A stretch of DNA of 39,968 nt from Paraglomus occultum (Eukaryota > Glomeromycota > Glomeromycetes > Paraglomerales > Paraglomeraceae). The DNA lies in contig CAJVPJ010000148.1 of assembly GCA_910592205.1 (NCBI GenBank), forward strand, positions 1 through 39,968, given 5' to 3'. The position numbers were made by a program, and so were the translations under genes. Below the pieces are notes generated by a model, which was not told where the DNA came from, did not search any database, and saw only the letters and a program-made list of their open reading frames with translations. Positions 8,858-20,733 of the stretch are shown piece by piece; the first letter of the stretch is position 1, and each line of letters opens with the position of its first letter.

Positions 8858-9570
8858 TTATTCGTTCTCTTCCCACGACTTAAAATCGGAATAACTCTCA
8901 TCATCATCGTCGTCGTCGTCGTCGTGAAAAATGCTCCGCTGAAATCATATTTATTTCGCAAAGCCGATTCTGCGGCCCCCCTTCATCATCAGAGAACTTT
9001 TTATTCATCTAAATCAACATCTAAGGTTTCATCTAATGAATTTGCCCTCTTTCGAATTAGAGGTATGATATGATTCAGTAGGTATACTTACTGATGAGCT
9101 AAAAGGTCCAGTCACGTGTGCGGTACAATTTGTAATGATCATATTTAATGAAAAAATCGTCTACATTAGCATTAGGGAAAGAGTTTATAATATCTTGAAT
9201 CTGGTTAACAGTTAGACCTCGAAATTGCACTTGCACCGCACGTTATTACTCTACTCTTATTCCTGTAGCGCAATGTAAAACTTTTTTTGCTCAGAATGTT
9301 TTCTGTCTAAGTTTACATTAGTGACTGGGAGAAGCTAATCTCATTGTATATCAATGTTCTTGCTGTTTGATCATCGATTTTATTTATACGCTTTATTTCA
9401 TCAATATGCTTTATAGTATCAATAGCAACATAGAATCTAACTTTTATTGCCAGAATAAATAAATTGACTATATTTTGTGTTGTAACTTTGGTAGTTCCAG
9501 TTATTATATCTTCTAATGAGAATTCGGGAATTTGTATACTAAATACGTTATTGATATTTCTTTAATGAAT
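8858..9570 (-). pseudogene. Multi-exon gene or gene relic of unknown family
   Basis: Four coding-like blocks line up on the minus strand. Block 1 (about 9570-9320) has no ATG and reads an amphipathic, charged sequence including IQIPEFSLEDIITG and KHIDEIKRINKIDD. Block 2 (about 9240-9105) includes VQFRGLTVNQIQDI and VDDFFIKYDHYKLYR and ends in TAG. Block 3 (about 9060-9001) ends RKRANSLDETLDVDLDE-stop. Block 4 (about 8937-8860) is an aspartate run ending SYSDFKSWEENE-stop. A good donor, GTAAGTATAC, sits between blocks 2 and 3, and a TTTCAG acceptor precedes block 4. I could not join all blocks in frame, so this is either a gene with unusual exon borders or a decayed copy. Confidence 0.4.
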
Positions 9571-12254
9571 ACAGATAAGTAAGTCTTGTTCTACCCTTTA
9601 TCATACGAAATTTTTATTTGCTTCACAAAGCAACTCCGGTATTTTGTGCATAACGATACCGAAAACATATCAAATAAAGAAGACTTGATTGTTGCTGAAT
9701 AAGCACGAATTCAAACATAAAGCTCTTAGAAGACAAGAATAACAAATCGCCGCTAAACAAGATATTGAATGTTGTAAGAGAAAAGACTTCGGCGGTTATG
9801 CTTTAAATTTTAGATCCTTGCATTAGCTTAATTCAGGTAATGCTTCATAAAATAAACCATTCAAAAAAATATTGTGAGAAATAATTGTTTGTTATATGAA
9901 TTGCTATACGTTTCGGACCTGAAAAAAAGTTAGCATGCACCCGTTTAGACCTTAAATTTATGATTTTATCACTTACGTTTCTTTTGACAACCACATTTAT
10001 TTGTCTCCTCTACTTGGATTGCTCGTAACCGAGCTCAACAAAACGAAGATTGCAATACACTATTGTAATTATAATTAAACAATTATGTTACGTCAAGCAT
10101 TATGATGCGGCTACTAAAATCAGAAATACACACAAAGAATGCATTGTAATCGGTTTACAGCAGGCAAAATCATTGTTATTATGTGCAGGTAGTATTGTTT
10201 TCTGTGCAGAAGCATCATTAGGTCTGTTAGATCTAACATACAATATTTAATCCAGTTAATGATCATTCTAGTGTAAAGATTTTTTAATATCCAAGATACC
10301 ATGAACCTATTCGGAAGTAAATCCGATAAAAAACGAAAAAAAATATTTGTGCAATGGATGTATGCCCAGAACCCGAGTACCCATACAGCATTCTATGTAG
10401 TAACGTGAAATATTATGACATAACAAATATGCTTGTGATACCATGCTTTTGAACATTATTAGCAATATCGAATCTTCCTTTTTTCGTGGAAGATCCGACA
10501 GAACTTACGCTATTAAAAAGGATCGCTTTCTTTGCCACTCACTACCGTTGGAAGAGACAGTTTTGATGGCGTGGAAAAGTTGATTTCGGCTGATACTTGC
10601 TTTTAAAACCCAACACAACCCTGCATAGCTGTAAGGTAAAAAGTTGTCCCGGAGCGAAGGTCGATTTTTCAAAGTATCCTTGTAACCCTTAAATTCATGC
10701 ATGATATGCAAATAACAAACATTTTAAGATGAGGCAATCTACCTGATGGAGCAAAGCCTTGGGGAGCTTAATGCAATGACCAATGGTGAAATAAGAAGTC
10801 ACTAATAATAGATCCATACGGTTAACGTTAAAAGGTTAGTATTAGGCGGAACGAATTGTTATCGTATATTATGTAAGCTCCTTGTGCCGAGCTTTCGAAT
10901 AGAAATGTGTAACAATAGTGTTATGTTATCGAAAGCAATACCATCGACGCACAAAAAAAGGGGTCTTTTATTTAATTTGTTTGTGTAGTGTTCCACGTAC
11001 TTTTTTCACGTTAAACGATACGTCCTAAATATAATATCTTACATAATTGTTGCGCCTTCAAATTATTTGTATTTGTTTGTTGAAACAATATCTTGCATTA
11101 ACATAATGGCATTCACATAATGGCATTTACTTACGCTTTGCCTGTCTAGAGAACAATTCTCTCACATAAGATATGTCGGTTTATTACGCTTTGTCTGTGT
11201 CGAACCGTAATGAAACAAAATTCAGAACAAGAACATAACAATACAATTCGATCAAACTCTATTCATTGATGTGATGTCTGTGAAAATCGAAAATTTTGTC
11301 ACAAAGTTAACAAACGGCAGCAAGTGTAACATGTGTTGGACAATTTCTGTTAGGGCACACATCGAGTAAGCATACACAACAGTGAGTGTTTATTTAATCC
11401 AAGAAATAAGTATCTTTAGCAATGACATACTTGTAGAGCGTATATTGCGTTGGCCAATACTGGTTAGCGCATATACGTATTACATTGTTATACGTTGAAG
11501 ACTAGCGTATATGACATATTTGTTAAAGAATAATGTATGTAATTATATATTAATTTTATACATTACTATGTTTGTCCACAACTTGCCCGTTTGAAATACT
11601 CTTAAATTGCTGTTTTTTGCCGTAAACAAAGACACAAGCCCAAGTCCCTTGGCTTATAATATATTTAACACATGCATTATTGCTGAGACCCTTATTCGGG
11701 TATATGAACACTACAAACGGTTTTCGGTGTTGCACTTACTGATTTTTAATTAATATCGTTGACACTTTAAAGTTTCGGGTCTGTTTTTGGAGAAGATTGG
11801 ACCGAAAATATTCCATTATTGCCTTTTTGCAATTATCAGCCCAATATTTGCTATAAATAAAAGCACAAATTGTAACTAAGACCAGTTATATCTGAATTGT
11901 GTGGTTTATACTCTCTGCGGTACCAACTCAACTCTAAATATTTATATCTATCCATCAAAAAAACAAACCCTCCATATGACAATATTTGTTTAAAAGTACA
12001 ACAGATTCGAACAGAGAGTGTCATCACTGAGTGCACACAACATACACATACGCATACATATATATATCGCTGCCCTTCGGTTGTTTTCGAGGAAACTCTA
12101 TAACCCATATCCATAATTGCTATTCGCCTTATCCATATACTGATTAGTTCATATATTTAATAATACTTCATTCTTTTTGTCGTACTCGATATTAGTGCGG
12201 ATACATATACTGGAGAATCAAAGTTTAAATTAATAAAGTATATGAAATATAAAC
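9571..12254. other. Long AT-rich spacer
   Basis: No gene is convincing across 2.7 kb. A minus-strand stretch at 10505-10711 (68 codons) has a somewhat coding-like mix in two overlapping frames and could be a relic. A short direct repeat (ACATAATGGCATT twice) lies near 11100-11128. The last few hundred bases should hold the promoter of the MHYT gene. Confidence 0.4.
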
Positions 12255-15252
12255 ATGGACGGGGGACTACAAGAAGTAAAGCAACGAACTAAACCAGAGA
12301 TAGTTATTCTCTCCTATTTCATATCCGTGCTCGGAGCACAAACTACGCTGGAATTGCTCGGACGAAGAACATCACATCTGGGAGTTATTAATTGGCTTAG
12401 GCTCATTGGTGCTGCTTTTAGTATGGGTTTTGTTGGAATATGGACGATGCATTTTGTTGGACAAAAGGCCTTGGTACTGGGCGACGGAAGACCCGAAGAA
12501 CAACTAAGATATGATATATGGTATAAAGAAATTTATTATTATATTTTTCTAAAGTTTTTCTTTTCTTTTTCTTTTTTTTTTAATACTATTTTGTCTATTT
12601 AATAGGTTTACACTACTATCGTTAGTAGTGCCGATTTTAGTGCTTACTCTGGCGTTTTATTTTATCGGGGCACAACCACAAGTAGATATATTGCGTCTTT
12701 TGGGTGGGGGAACGACAGCGGGATTAACAGTCGGTAAGTACATTGGAAATTTTTACATCACGTTCAATTTTCTTGCCAGTTGCAAAATACTAATGCATTA
12801 TTTCCACGCATACCCCAGCGTTCATGCATTATTGTGGCCAATTTGCAATACAATTTTACAAAGCTCGTTATGACGTTGGTTTAACCATATCGGCCGTGCT
12901 CATAGCTTTAGTGGCAGCCAATGCTGCTCTTTACATCTTTTTTGCTTTACGCGCTGTGTGGAGGAACCAATGGTACAAGGTATGAACTCCGTCACAACCC
13001 GTTGGATGCTAGTCCCAAAAGAGTTCGCATACAAAAAAACTTATGATGGTTCTCTCTCTCTCTCTCTCTCTCATCTTAGAGACTTGGAGCATCAATGGTC
13101 ATGGCGACTGCTGTTACCGGCATGCATTTCACTGCCTATGCTGGCACGCATTATTATGCTGTCCCTGGAGAAATCCAGACAGTGCCCGCGACTTCAGAAA
13201 AACTAATTATCGGATGTGAGTTTGTATTGTGATATACGAACATTGCTCGGATTTCCAATGGCTAATGTGTTTCTGTCATTCGTTATGTAGTGAACGTCGC
13301 CGGATCATTACTGGCTTGTGGAACATTGGTTGTGTTTATGTTATTCACTAGAAAAGCAGAATTAAGGACAAAAAGACACGCGCAAAATGTTGTTCTCGGA
13401 TCGGCAATCTACAATAGTCAAGGGCAGATTCTTGTTACGAATAGTGGTACTATTCCAATGAAAAAGATCACCACCGAGTATCGTCAGAAGGTAATTACAT
13501 TGTACCTCAGTTGGAGCCCCGTCTCAGTTCTGGACTGAGTGTCTGGTTCTGAACCGAGACGTCAATTGCCAATGTTTGTGTGACTATAATCATAATACGA
13601 TTCTTGATTAACAGAACTTGCAAGACGAATTCACTGTAAATCATCCTGTATTCCAATGGCTATATCGGCTAACCCACGATTGGTCAAGCATCGAAGAATG
13701 GTAACTTTACATGTTTCCTGTGTTTCAGTTTTCTTCTTTCTTTTTTTCTGTCCAATACAATCGTCATCCCTCCTCATTTGCAAATTAACCTATCTTCCCA
13801 CTTCATAGGCTTCCCTACATCGATAGCCACTTGCAAGTAGCAGACAAGATTGCCTCCCGCAAAGTTCCCTATTCACTCCAGTTTCGCGAGATGTTTGTCT
13901 CCAATGCTCGTAGTCTGGCAGAATCTCTCAACCTCAATTTCGACGATATCGGGTGTCTTTTCGACAACATTCTCAACACAGGTCAAACCACCACACTCAA
14001 AGCCTTGTCCAGGAAAAAACACATAACTACTCCCGGGTGGCATGAAGTTCTCGGAAAAGGTCAGATGCTGTTCTTGGTAAAGAAATTAAATGATCGAACG
14101 GAAGAGGAGAGATTCCTGAGATTAGGACATCAATTTGTTGACTCGAGCTTGATTTCACCAAGCATGGCCTCAAGCCTGAATGTTTCTCCTGACATCATGC
14201 GGACTTATTTTGACGAAATGAGCACATATAACAATCACAATTCAGTACCTAGTTTGGAACCAGACGCAGTATATGCCGGACTATTCATATGTCAACCACA
14301 AATGTCTGGAATGAAAGTTCTTGTATCCGCAAATAATCGTCATCAAATACCGGTTGCTCGTCTTTCAGGGTATGTGTCATTGACCTTGGTCGAACGTGAG
14401 CATGTTCGACGCAAAGGCGGTACGTCAATGGTGAATGTCTACGCCCAGATAGGTAAAACGTTCTTTGGAGAGCCGAACGGTAACGACATCAGAAGTATGC
14501 TGAGCATTAACGCCATCAGAAGTATGTCGAGCAATACCGATCTCGCAAGTGTGCCAAGCAATACCGATCTTCCAAGTACACAGAATAATACCGATGTCAC
14601 AAGTGTGAGGCGAAATTCTGTCTCCACTACTTCGTCAACTTTCAGCGAATTCGATAATTTTCGATACAATTTTGCTCAAGCTATGCTTCAGTTAATGCAT
14701 TTAATCGAAGATAAACAGATATACAATGATGCCGTCCTCTATCCCGAGGTATTCAAAGTTCCCATCCCAGGTGTTGTCGGCAGATATGCTGAATTAATTG
14801 TGTTCAAGGTTCTCCTAAACTCCAACCAGAAATTCGACGTCCCCGACGGAAGCTTTAAATTTATTCCGTATAACATGTTTCACAGCTATCAAGATATCCT
14901 TTACTACCGTACTCCGATGGAATTGCAGCAATGGCGGAATAAAGTGCGTAAGGACTTTGGTTTTATTGCTGAAATGATGGATAGTGAAGATGATACAAAT
15001 GATGAATCAGAAGGAACGAGCAAAAGAAACGCAATTGAGATGGTCATGGTGGAACAGACTGTTGAAACGGTTGTAGTCACGGATTCTTTAGACGAAAAGA
15101 TAGATCCAATAGTGGGAGTAGAAAAGGAGAATATTGGGGAGCTTACGTACGATTGTAATATTACCGTGTCAAAAAATAATTTTGAGCGATGGTTTGAAGT
15201 CGTTGCACGTTCATTCGGGAATGACTTCACAAATGCTGACAATTTACAATAA
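12255..15252 (+). CDS. MHYT-domain seven-transmembrane protein with long cytoplasmic tail, 806 aa
   Basis: Seven exons keep frame: 12255-12520, 12606-12733, 12819-12979, 13080-13215, 13291-13490, 13615-13700, 13809-15252. Three MHYT signatures sit in successive membrane helices: WTMHFVG (exon 1), FMHYCGQFA (exon 3) and GMHFTAYAG (exon 4). About seven hydrophobic helices end at FMLFTRKAELR. MHYT modules are integral-membrane domains proposed to sense diatomic gases through metal bound by the Met/His residues; that role is known from bacterial signalling proteins and inferred here. The ~540-residue C-terminal region is soluble, has no catalytic motif I recognise, and carries short tandem repeats (SNTDL-type, near 14530-14600). 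A (TC)n tract at about 13052-13072 serves as polypyrimidine tract of intron 3. Confidence 0.85.
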
Positions 15253-15940
15253 TTCGGGTGTTTTGTAATATAGCACAGACACCCTTAAATATTATATGGG
15301 TATTAAGAAATCCATTGTAAAATATGTAAGAGACATTTAATTTCAATAGACAATAGTTACATTTTATAGTTTCTGCTAGTATCAATCTATGTATGCGTAT
15401 TGACCTATAATAATGGGAGCGGTGGTCACAGTACGTACAATTCTACGTTTATACAATGTATAACAAAGAGATCCTTGATCCTTGTTAAAATGAATTTGGT
15501 AAAGAAGAACGATTTTCTTGTCATTACTTCATGTCATTGCTAAGCGGTGACTTTATTGCGATATTTTTTAATAGTAATAATTAATAATTCATATCGAGTT
15601 TTCTAGCTATTTCGACCAAAGCTCGAGAAACCGAAAATAATATTTTCGGCTTTTTATTGGTTTTCCGCGTAAATTTGAAAAACCGATATAGATCGGTTTT
15701 GAGGGATTATTACATTTTTATTAGGTGATTAGAGAATGCACAATATGAATCTTATAACGTACCAACTTTAATTAAACTATCGATTTTAAACAATCGAAAT
15801 TTCTGATTTTAACGAACGCAGAACCCTATCTAAAAATACTTTTACTTATTGCTATCGCAACGATCTTGTGTCACAGGTAAAGTTTTGCCATTGGCATATC
15901 TTATATTTCTTTTTTTGTCGACATCTACAAAAATTTTTAC
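15253..15940. other. Spacer with two short palindromes
   Basis: No gene is seen. A near-perfect palindrome (arms CCGAAAATA/TATTTTCGG, 15631-15649) and a hairpin (arms AAAACCGAT/ATCGGTTTT, 15679-15700) lie 30 bp apart. They may be MHYT 3' structures, cruciform-forming sites or remains of a tiny element. Confidence 0.45.
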
Positions 15941-17809
15941 ATGTTACGTTTAACACGGATACCAGCATGCTATGAACTATTCGCGCACAAACATGTTTGT
16001 AAGATATCAGGAATTCATGTCAGCATACAAACGAGAGGACTGAGCCTGCGCTCAAAACTGTCGCCACCACGCGCAGGCGTATTAAGAACCAAGGCGAAGC
16101 TACGATCGTCGCGTAAGAAACCGAGTCCAGTATCAGACAAGACCCGTGGTCATATTCCAGCACGATTTAAATTATTGCCGATAAAGAGTGATGTGAGTTT
16201 GACGAAGAGCGGTGTGAGTTCGGCAAAAAGACCAAAACCCGAAAAGTTGGTCAAGAAAATGCGTGATCAGTTGAAGAAGAATGCTACTAGCGCGAAAGAG
16301 ACTGATAAGGATACTGTTGTGGAAGAGAAGAAATTATTAGCTAAAGTCAAACCATTTAGTGTACAGAAGTTAATGGAAAAAGCAGAAGGTGTCACTTTTG
16401 AAAGTATGGGTTTGCGAGAGGAAATATACGAGGCCATACGGTCTGGTCCGCTAGCTCACGTGACTAAACTTAGACCAACTGAAATTCAGGCTCTCGCAAT
16501 ACCCGAGATATTAAAGCATCACAAAAAGCATATTATGTGTGCTGCTGAAACTGGCTCTGGCAAGACACTAACGTATTTAATACCAATAATAAACAAATTA
16601 AAGCAAGAGGAAGCCGATGCTAGGGCAATTACAGATAATAAGCCTACGGTCGATGAAACTGTAGTCGGTCAATCAACGATGAATACATCATTCCCGGACG
16701 CTGAATTACCTAATTTGTCCATCCAATCATCTTCACCCATTCTTCAGACCCGATCCCTTACTTCATCTCCAACAACTAACGCCATTATGGATTTTCCTTA
16801 CCCAGATGAATCATTCTTTGCAGGCGTTAATTTACCTCAACAAATAAAATCCAAACATGAACCTCAATCTTCAATTCGTCGCCTAAGATCTCCACGTGCA
16901 ATAGTGCTTCTTCCATCTCGGGAATTAGTCAATCAAATACATTCAGTAGCCAAACAACTCTCTCATATTGCTAAATACCGCGCCGTAGCTATTACATCTC
17001 ATATGCCTCGATGGACAGTAGTTCGTAATCTAGAAACGCCCGTTGACTTGGTTGTTGCTACGCCCGCAGGCATCCTTCAATACTCCAAGGAGAACGTTCT
17101 ATCATTTGTTGACGCAAAGTATTTGGTCATCGATGAAGCTGACACCATGTTTGGACATGGATTTGAGGATGAGGTTAGGGAAATAGTAAAAAATCTAAAG
17201 GAATCAGCGGCGAGTCAGAATAGGTCGTATCAGGTTATAATCGTATCGGCAACACTTCCTAAGACCGTTAATGAAATGCTCAACACCGAGTTCCCTTGGT
17301 TGACTAAGATAACGACGCCTTCCTTGCATAAAGTTCTTCCTACACTGACGCAAACATTCATAGACATGAAGTCTTATAATTTCAATAAACATAATGCCAT
17401 TCTTGAAGTTCTAAAACAAAATCACACAGATCGTACTATGATCTTCTGCAATACTCGTCCGAGTGCAAGAGGGGTGGAAGCATTTTTAACATCGAAGAGA
17501 ATACCCGTGATTGGACTGTATGGGGACGTAGCGAATAGAGAAGCAAAGCTAAATATATTCAAAGACAATCCCGAGGAGGCAAAAGTGTTGGTGTGTACGG
17601 ATATTGCTTCTAGAGGTGTTGATACTACTTTTGTGGATCATGTTATATTGATGGATTTCCCAACGACGGTGGTTGATTATTTACACCGTGTTGGGAGAAC
17701 AGCAAGGGCAGGAAGAGTAGGAAAGGTTACTTGTTTTATAACTAAGAAGAACAGAGAATTAGCTGATAGAATAAGAAGGAACATTAGAGATGGAAGAGTT
17801 CTTAGCTGA
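15941..17809 (+). CDS. MRH4: Mitochondrial DEAD-box RNA helicase, MRH4/DDX28-like, 622 aa
   Basis: This is a single exon. The first ~35 residues are basic and hydrophobic with an IQTRG|LS context, typical of a mitochondrial presequence. Helicase motifs appear in order: Q-motif region FESMGLREE with RPTEIQALAI (152-187), I AAETGSGKT (201-209), Ia PSRELV (~325), Ib TPAGIL, II DEAD (398-401), III SAT (~436), IV MIFCNT, V DIASRGVD, VI HRVGRTARAG. Between motifs I and Ia is a low-complexity insert of ~90 residues. A presequence with a long I-Ia spacer and KYRAVAITS after Ia matches the MRH4 family (DDX28 in animals), which works in large-subunit assembly of the mitoribosome. MRH4 is therefore preferred over cytosolic DEAD-box paralogues. 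All catalytic motifs are intact. Confidence 0.85.
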   Translation: MLRLTRIPACYELFAHKHVCKISGIHVSIQTRGLSLRSKLSPPRAGVLRTKAKLRSSRKKPSPVSDKTRGHIPARFKLLPIKSDVSLTKSGVSSAKRPKPEKLVKKMRDQLKKNATSAKETDKDTVVEEKKLLAKVKPFSVQKLMEKAEGVTFESMGLREEIYEAIRSGPLAHVTKLRPTEIQALAIPEILKHHKKHIMCAAETGSGKTLTYLIPIINKLKQEEADARAITDNKPTVDETVVGQSTMNTSFPDAELPNLSIQSSSPILQTRSLTSSPTTNAIMDFPYPDESFFAGVNLPQQIKSKHEPQSSIRRLRSPRAIVLLPSRELVNQIHSVAKQLSHIAKYRAVAITSHMPRWTVVRNLETPVDLVVATPAGILQYSKENVLSFVDAKYLVIDEADTMFGHGFEDEVREIVKNLKESAASQNRSYQVIIVSATLPKTVNEMLNTEFPWLTKITTPSLHKVLPTLTQTFIDMKSYNFNKHNAILEVLKQNHTDRTMIFCNTRPSARGVEAFLTSKRIPVIGLYGDVANREAKLNIFKDNPEEAKVLVCTDIASRGVDTTFVDHVILMDFPTTVVDYLHRVGRTARAGRVGKVTCFITKKNRELADRIRRNIRDGRVLS

Positions 17810-18027
17810 TGACGAGGGGGATAAAGCTAATGACGTAATATTATAACTACAACTACAGTGATATTATATGTAATTGGAGTGGAGGGGGGATTGGAATGTG
17901 TATATATACAAAATGCAGGCGTGAATAAGAGTAAAAATATATTTGTCACTTTATTTACAAAGCGAGATTTTGATTGTAATACCTTCCCTTTAATGCACAA
18001 TACTAACGCATTGCAGAACCTCATGTA

Positions 18028-20080
18028 TCAATCTTCTTCAAATTTGACGGTAAATGCAATTACAGTACAATCATCATAGCGCCCTTGATCTCTTTCGAAT
18101 ATGCCTAATGCATCTCCTTCCCTATCACATAGCACCTTGGCGAGTTCCTTGAGACTGGTTGTCGACAGAATTCTTGATGAAGTTACAGGAGTAACTGAAT
18201 TAGTACCGTTGGCAATTGTCTTTGTTTTATTCATCCGACAAACCGGAATGCTGTCTTTACTTCTCTCATCCATGTCCTGATGATCATCATCAACTACTAT
18301 CTTGTTATTATTTTTGTCCTTTTTATTATGACCATTGCATTTATTTCTTTTATTGAACTTACTACTATTATCCAATTCTATTGCTTTTCTTGCGTATTCA
18401 AATTCATCCCACATCCTCCTCTCTTCCAAGTACTTTGCCGTTTTCCTTACAAATTCTGGCATTCTCACAGTCATATGATCCCATAATCCGTCGGGGGCAA
18501 GAATACCCACATACTCAACGCCTGTCTCTAACTCTACAAAATCGACATCCGGGTCACATTGAAACAATGGCGGGTCAAGCTTAAAGTATAAATCTCCCAT
18601 AGCATCGCCAATATTAACTGAAGCGTTATTTACTAGTCCGTAGCAATTTTGGAATCCTTCTGGTCTACATACACGCGCCTTTAATAGACTAGAATAGAAT
18701 TTACTATAAGATGTCTGCATACATCCGGAAGAAAAAGATGATGGCGTTGGTGGTGGTTGAATTTTTGGTTTAATTATCTTCTCATCTTCAACACGACGAA
18801 ATACTCCTCCATTATTATGTATATGATAAGCCTTATCAGGATGACCAGGGGAATGATCAACGGTTTGAAAAGTCAAATTTAGTCGTAACTTTATTTTACT
18901 ATTACGTCGCTGTTGAGCGGTTCTGCATATAATAGTCTTCGAATCACCGAGATTAGAGATGACAGCCACACCGTTATACAATATTACGAGATTCAACGTT
19001 GAGCCTTGATCTTCTGGAATGGGTTCAGGACACCCCCTGCGCTGCCAGTCAACAAACTTCCGTTTCTGTAGAGTAAGAAATCTCTGATCCAAAGCTTTGT
19101 GAATGGCTTTTATCTTCTCTCTGAATATCCTTTGGTCATTAACATCTCTAAAATCCCACTTGTCTTTGGAATTCACTATTTCGCGTATTTTACGAGGCAC
19201 GTGCCGACAGAAATACTTGGCTGCTTGGGCACCACCATGACCGTCAGCAAGAGCGAAGATCGTGTAACGCGTATTGGTTGGTATATGTACATCAGAATTA
19301 GGATGCCGAGGAATAAAAAATGCATCTTCGATCACCGGATGAGTGGTCTTGTTTGTATGTTTACTTCTCAATCCTTCTGTCTGCCACCCTTGCTGCTGTT
19401 TAACGGCGTAATGGATCGTTGAAATAGTTCTCCTGTGTACTGTACCCAGACTGTCAGTATCACTGTCGGAAGACATAATCGTAGCACACGTATCCTCTCC
19501 ATTTCTCGCATCACTCGTAATCACGCTGGGACTGCTATCAATGTCCATATCACATGGTTCTCGCGGCGATTCATATTCAGGCGTTATTGGAGGCGGAAAA
19601 TAAATCTCCTCCGCAGTCGACTTGGATGATCCATCAACCGAATAGTGGAGGTTTTTCGATTTAATTACTATCGTGTTTGACTGTTCGGGAGCCAATACGG
19701 GTAGTTCCCTACGTCGAATGTTCACACGGCGAATATTAAAACGTTCTAGATATTTGTGTTTATTGTCCAATAATACAATAGGGTATGCCCGAATTTCTGC
19801 AATTTCTTTCTGCAAATCCAGTCCTGGGCTTGGAAATCGAAGACATTTGTTAGCCAACACTTCCAAGTACTCATACGCCAACTCCACACAAGCACACGGC
19901 AATTCCGCCAAACACACACCTGCAACGGCTTGCTGGAAATTTCTTTTCCGCGTTCGCAGTAAGGCCGACTATACCCTTTTGCAAGCATGGACAGGTATTG
20001 ATGTGTTTCTCGTGTCGTCTTCGCTCAAGACGAGCGGACTTTCTTGTCGGGCCAGCAGCATTATTTGTTCGTTTGGGCAT
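18028..20080 (-). CDS. PP2C-type (PPM) Ser/Thr protein phosphatase, ~665 aa
   Basis: The model has two exons: 20080-19975 and 19919-18028, with a 55-nt intron (GTATAG...TTGCAG) that keeps frame. Exon 1 gives a basic start, MPKRTNNAAGPTRKSARLER, a likely nuclear signal. An alternative in-frame ATG lies at 20125. The catalytic core shows the metal-binding ED (IEDAFF), ADGHGG, the GSTLNLV / GVAVISNLGDSK strands, DHSPGHPDK, GDAMGD, APDGLWD and a C-terminal DDCTVIAFT, which are the standard PPM motifs. The ~200-residue N-terminal region and an acidic, N/K-rich insert before the last motif are extra. PP2C enzymes remove phosphate from Ser/Thr using Mn2+/Mg2+; the substrate is not predictable here. 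It converges on the helicase gene, with 218 bp between the stops. Confidence 0.85.
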
Positions 20081-20433
20081 GTCGGCTATAAAATGGGGGC
20101 CCCAAACATTCAAAGTGTTTGTCAATCTGTATTAGGAACGTGAGACTTCTTTGACTACATGTCGATGGTATGGAAAATAATCATCGGCCAATCAAATGAT
20201 AGTGAATTGTAATCCAACGAGAAGACGAGAGTTTTTTCGACCAGTAACACGAGTCTAATTTCAGGAAGAATCGGTTAAAGATGACAATAATAACGATATT
20301 TTGCAGAGGTACGGGGGATAATGACAGAATTGTCTTATTTTCTGGGGGGTCAAATTTGAGTAATCGGTATATAAAATGGGGGGAACGAACATAACGCCAT
20401 ATAAGTATGGAGATTCGAGCTAAATTTTCGTCA
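20081..20433. promoter_or_regulatory. Upstream region of the PP2C gene
   Basis: No gene is seen. The motif TATAAAATGGGGG occurs at about 20088-20100 and again near 20372-20384, both in plus orientation; the first copy overlaps the PP2C start region. The meaning is unknown. Confidence 0.3.
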
Positions 20434-20733
20434 TACACAGTGAAACTTTATAAATCGGACACTCGATAAGTCGGAAACTCGATAAGTCCCTCTGCACTTT
20501 TCTTTTTTTTTTTTTCATATTAAAATCATTCGATAAGTCGGAAACTCGATAAGTCCCTCTGCACTTTTCTTTTTTTTTTTCATATTAAAATCATTCGATA
20601 AGTCGGAAACTCGATAAGTCCCTCTGCACTTTTCTTTTTTTTTTTTTTCATATTAAAATCATTCGATAAGTCGGATTCCTTGATAAATCGGACAGCCCTT
20701 GCCCGTGTCCGACTTATCGAGTTTCACTGTGTA
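20434..20733. mobile_element. Pogo/Tc1-mariner-type MITE with internal tandem repeats
   Basis: The element 20436-20731 (296 bp) is bounded by TA on both sides (20434-20435, 20732-20733). Its ends are inverted repeats starting CACAGTGAAACT, about 27 bp with three mismatches. TA duplication and a CAGTG-type terminus fit the pogo branch of Tc1/mariner. Inside are three units of 65-68 bp, starting at 20463, 20530 and 20595, with a partial fourth at 20663. Each has TCGATAAGTCGGAAACTCGA, CCCTCTGCACTTTTC and a poly-T run of different length. There is no coding capacity. Confidence 0.85.

Noticed and set aside
11851-12114. Overlapping open frames on both strands near 12 kb
   Set aside because: They derive from (CA)n/(TA)n-like simple sequence in the MHYT upstream region.
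19099-19629. Plus-strand open frames across 19.1-19.6 kb
   Set aside because: They are antisense to the PP2C catalytic region and show no independent coding features.
20463-20690. Regularly spaced repeats that could suggest a CRISPR-like array
   Set aside because: The units are adjacent tandem copies with no unique spacers, inside a TA-flanked MITE of a eukaryotic genome.
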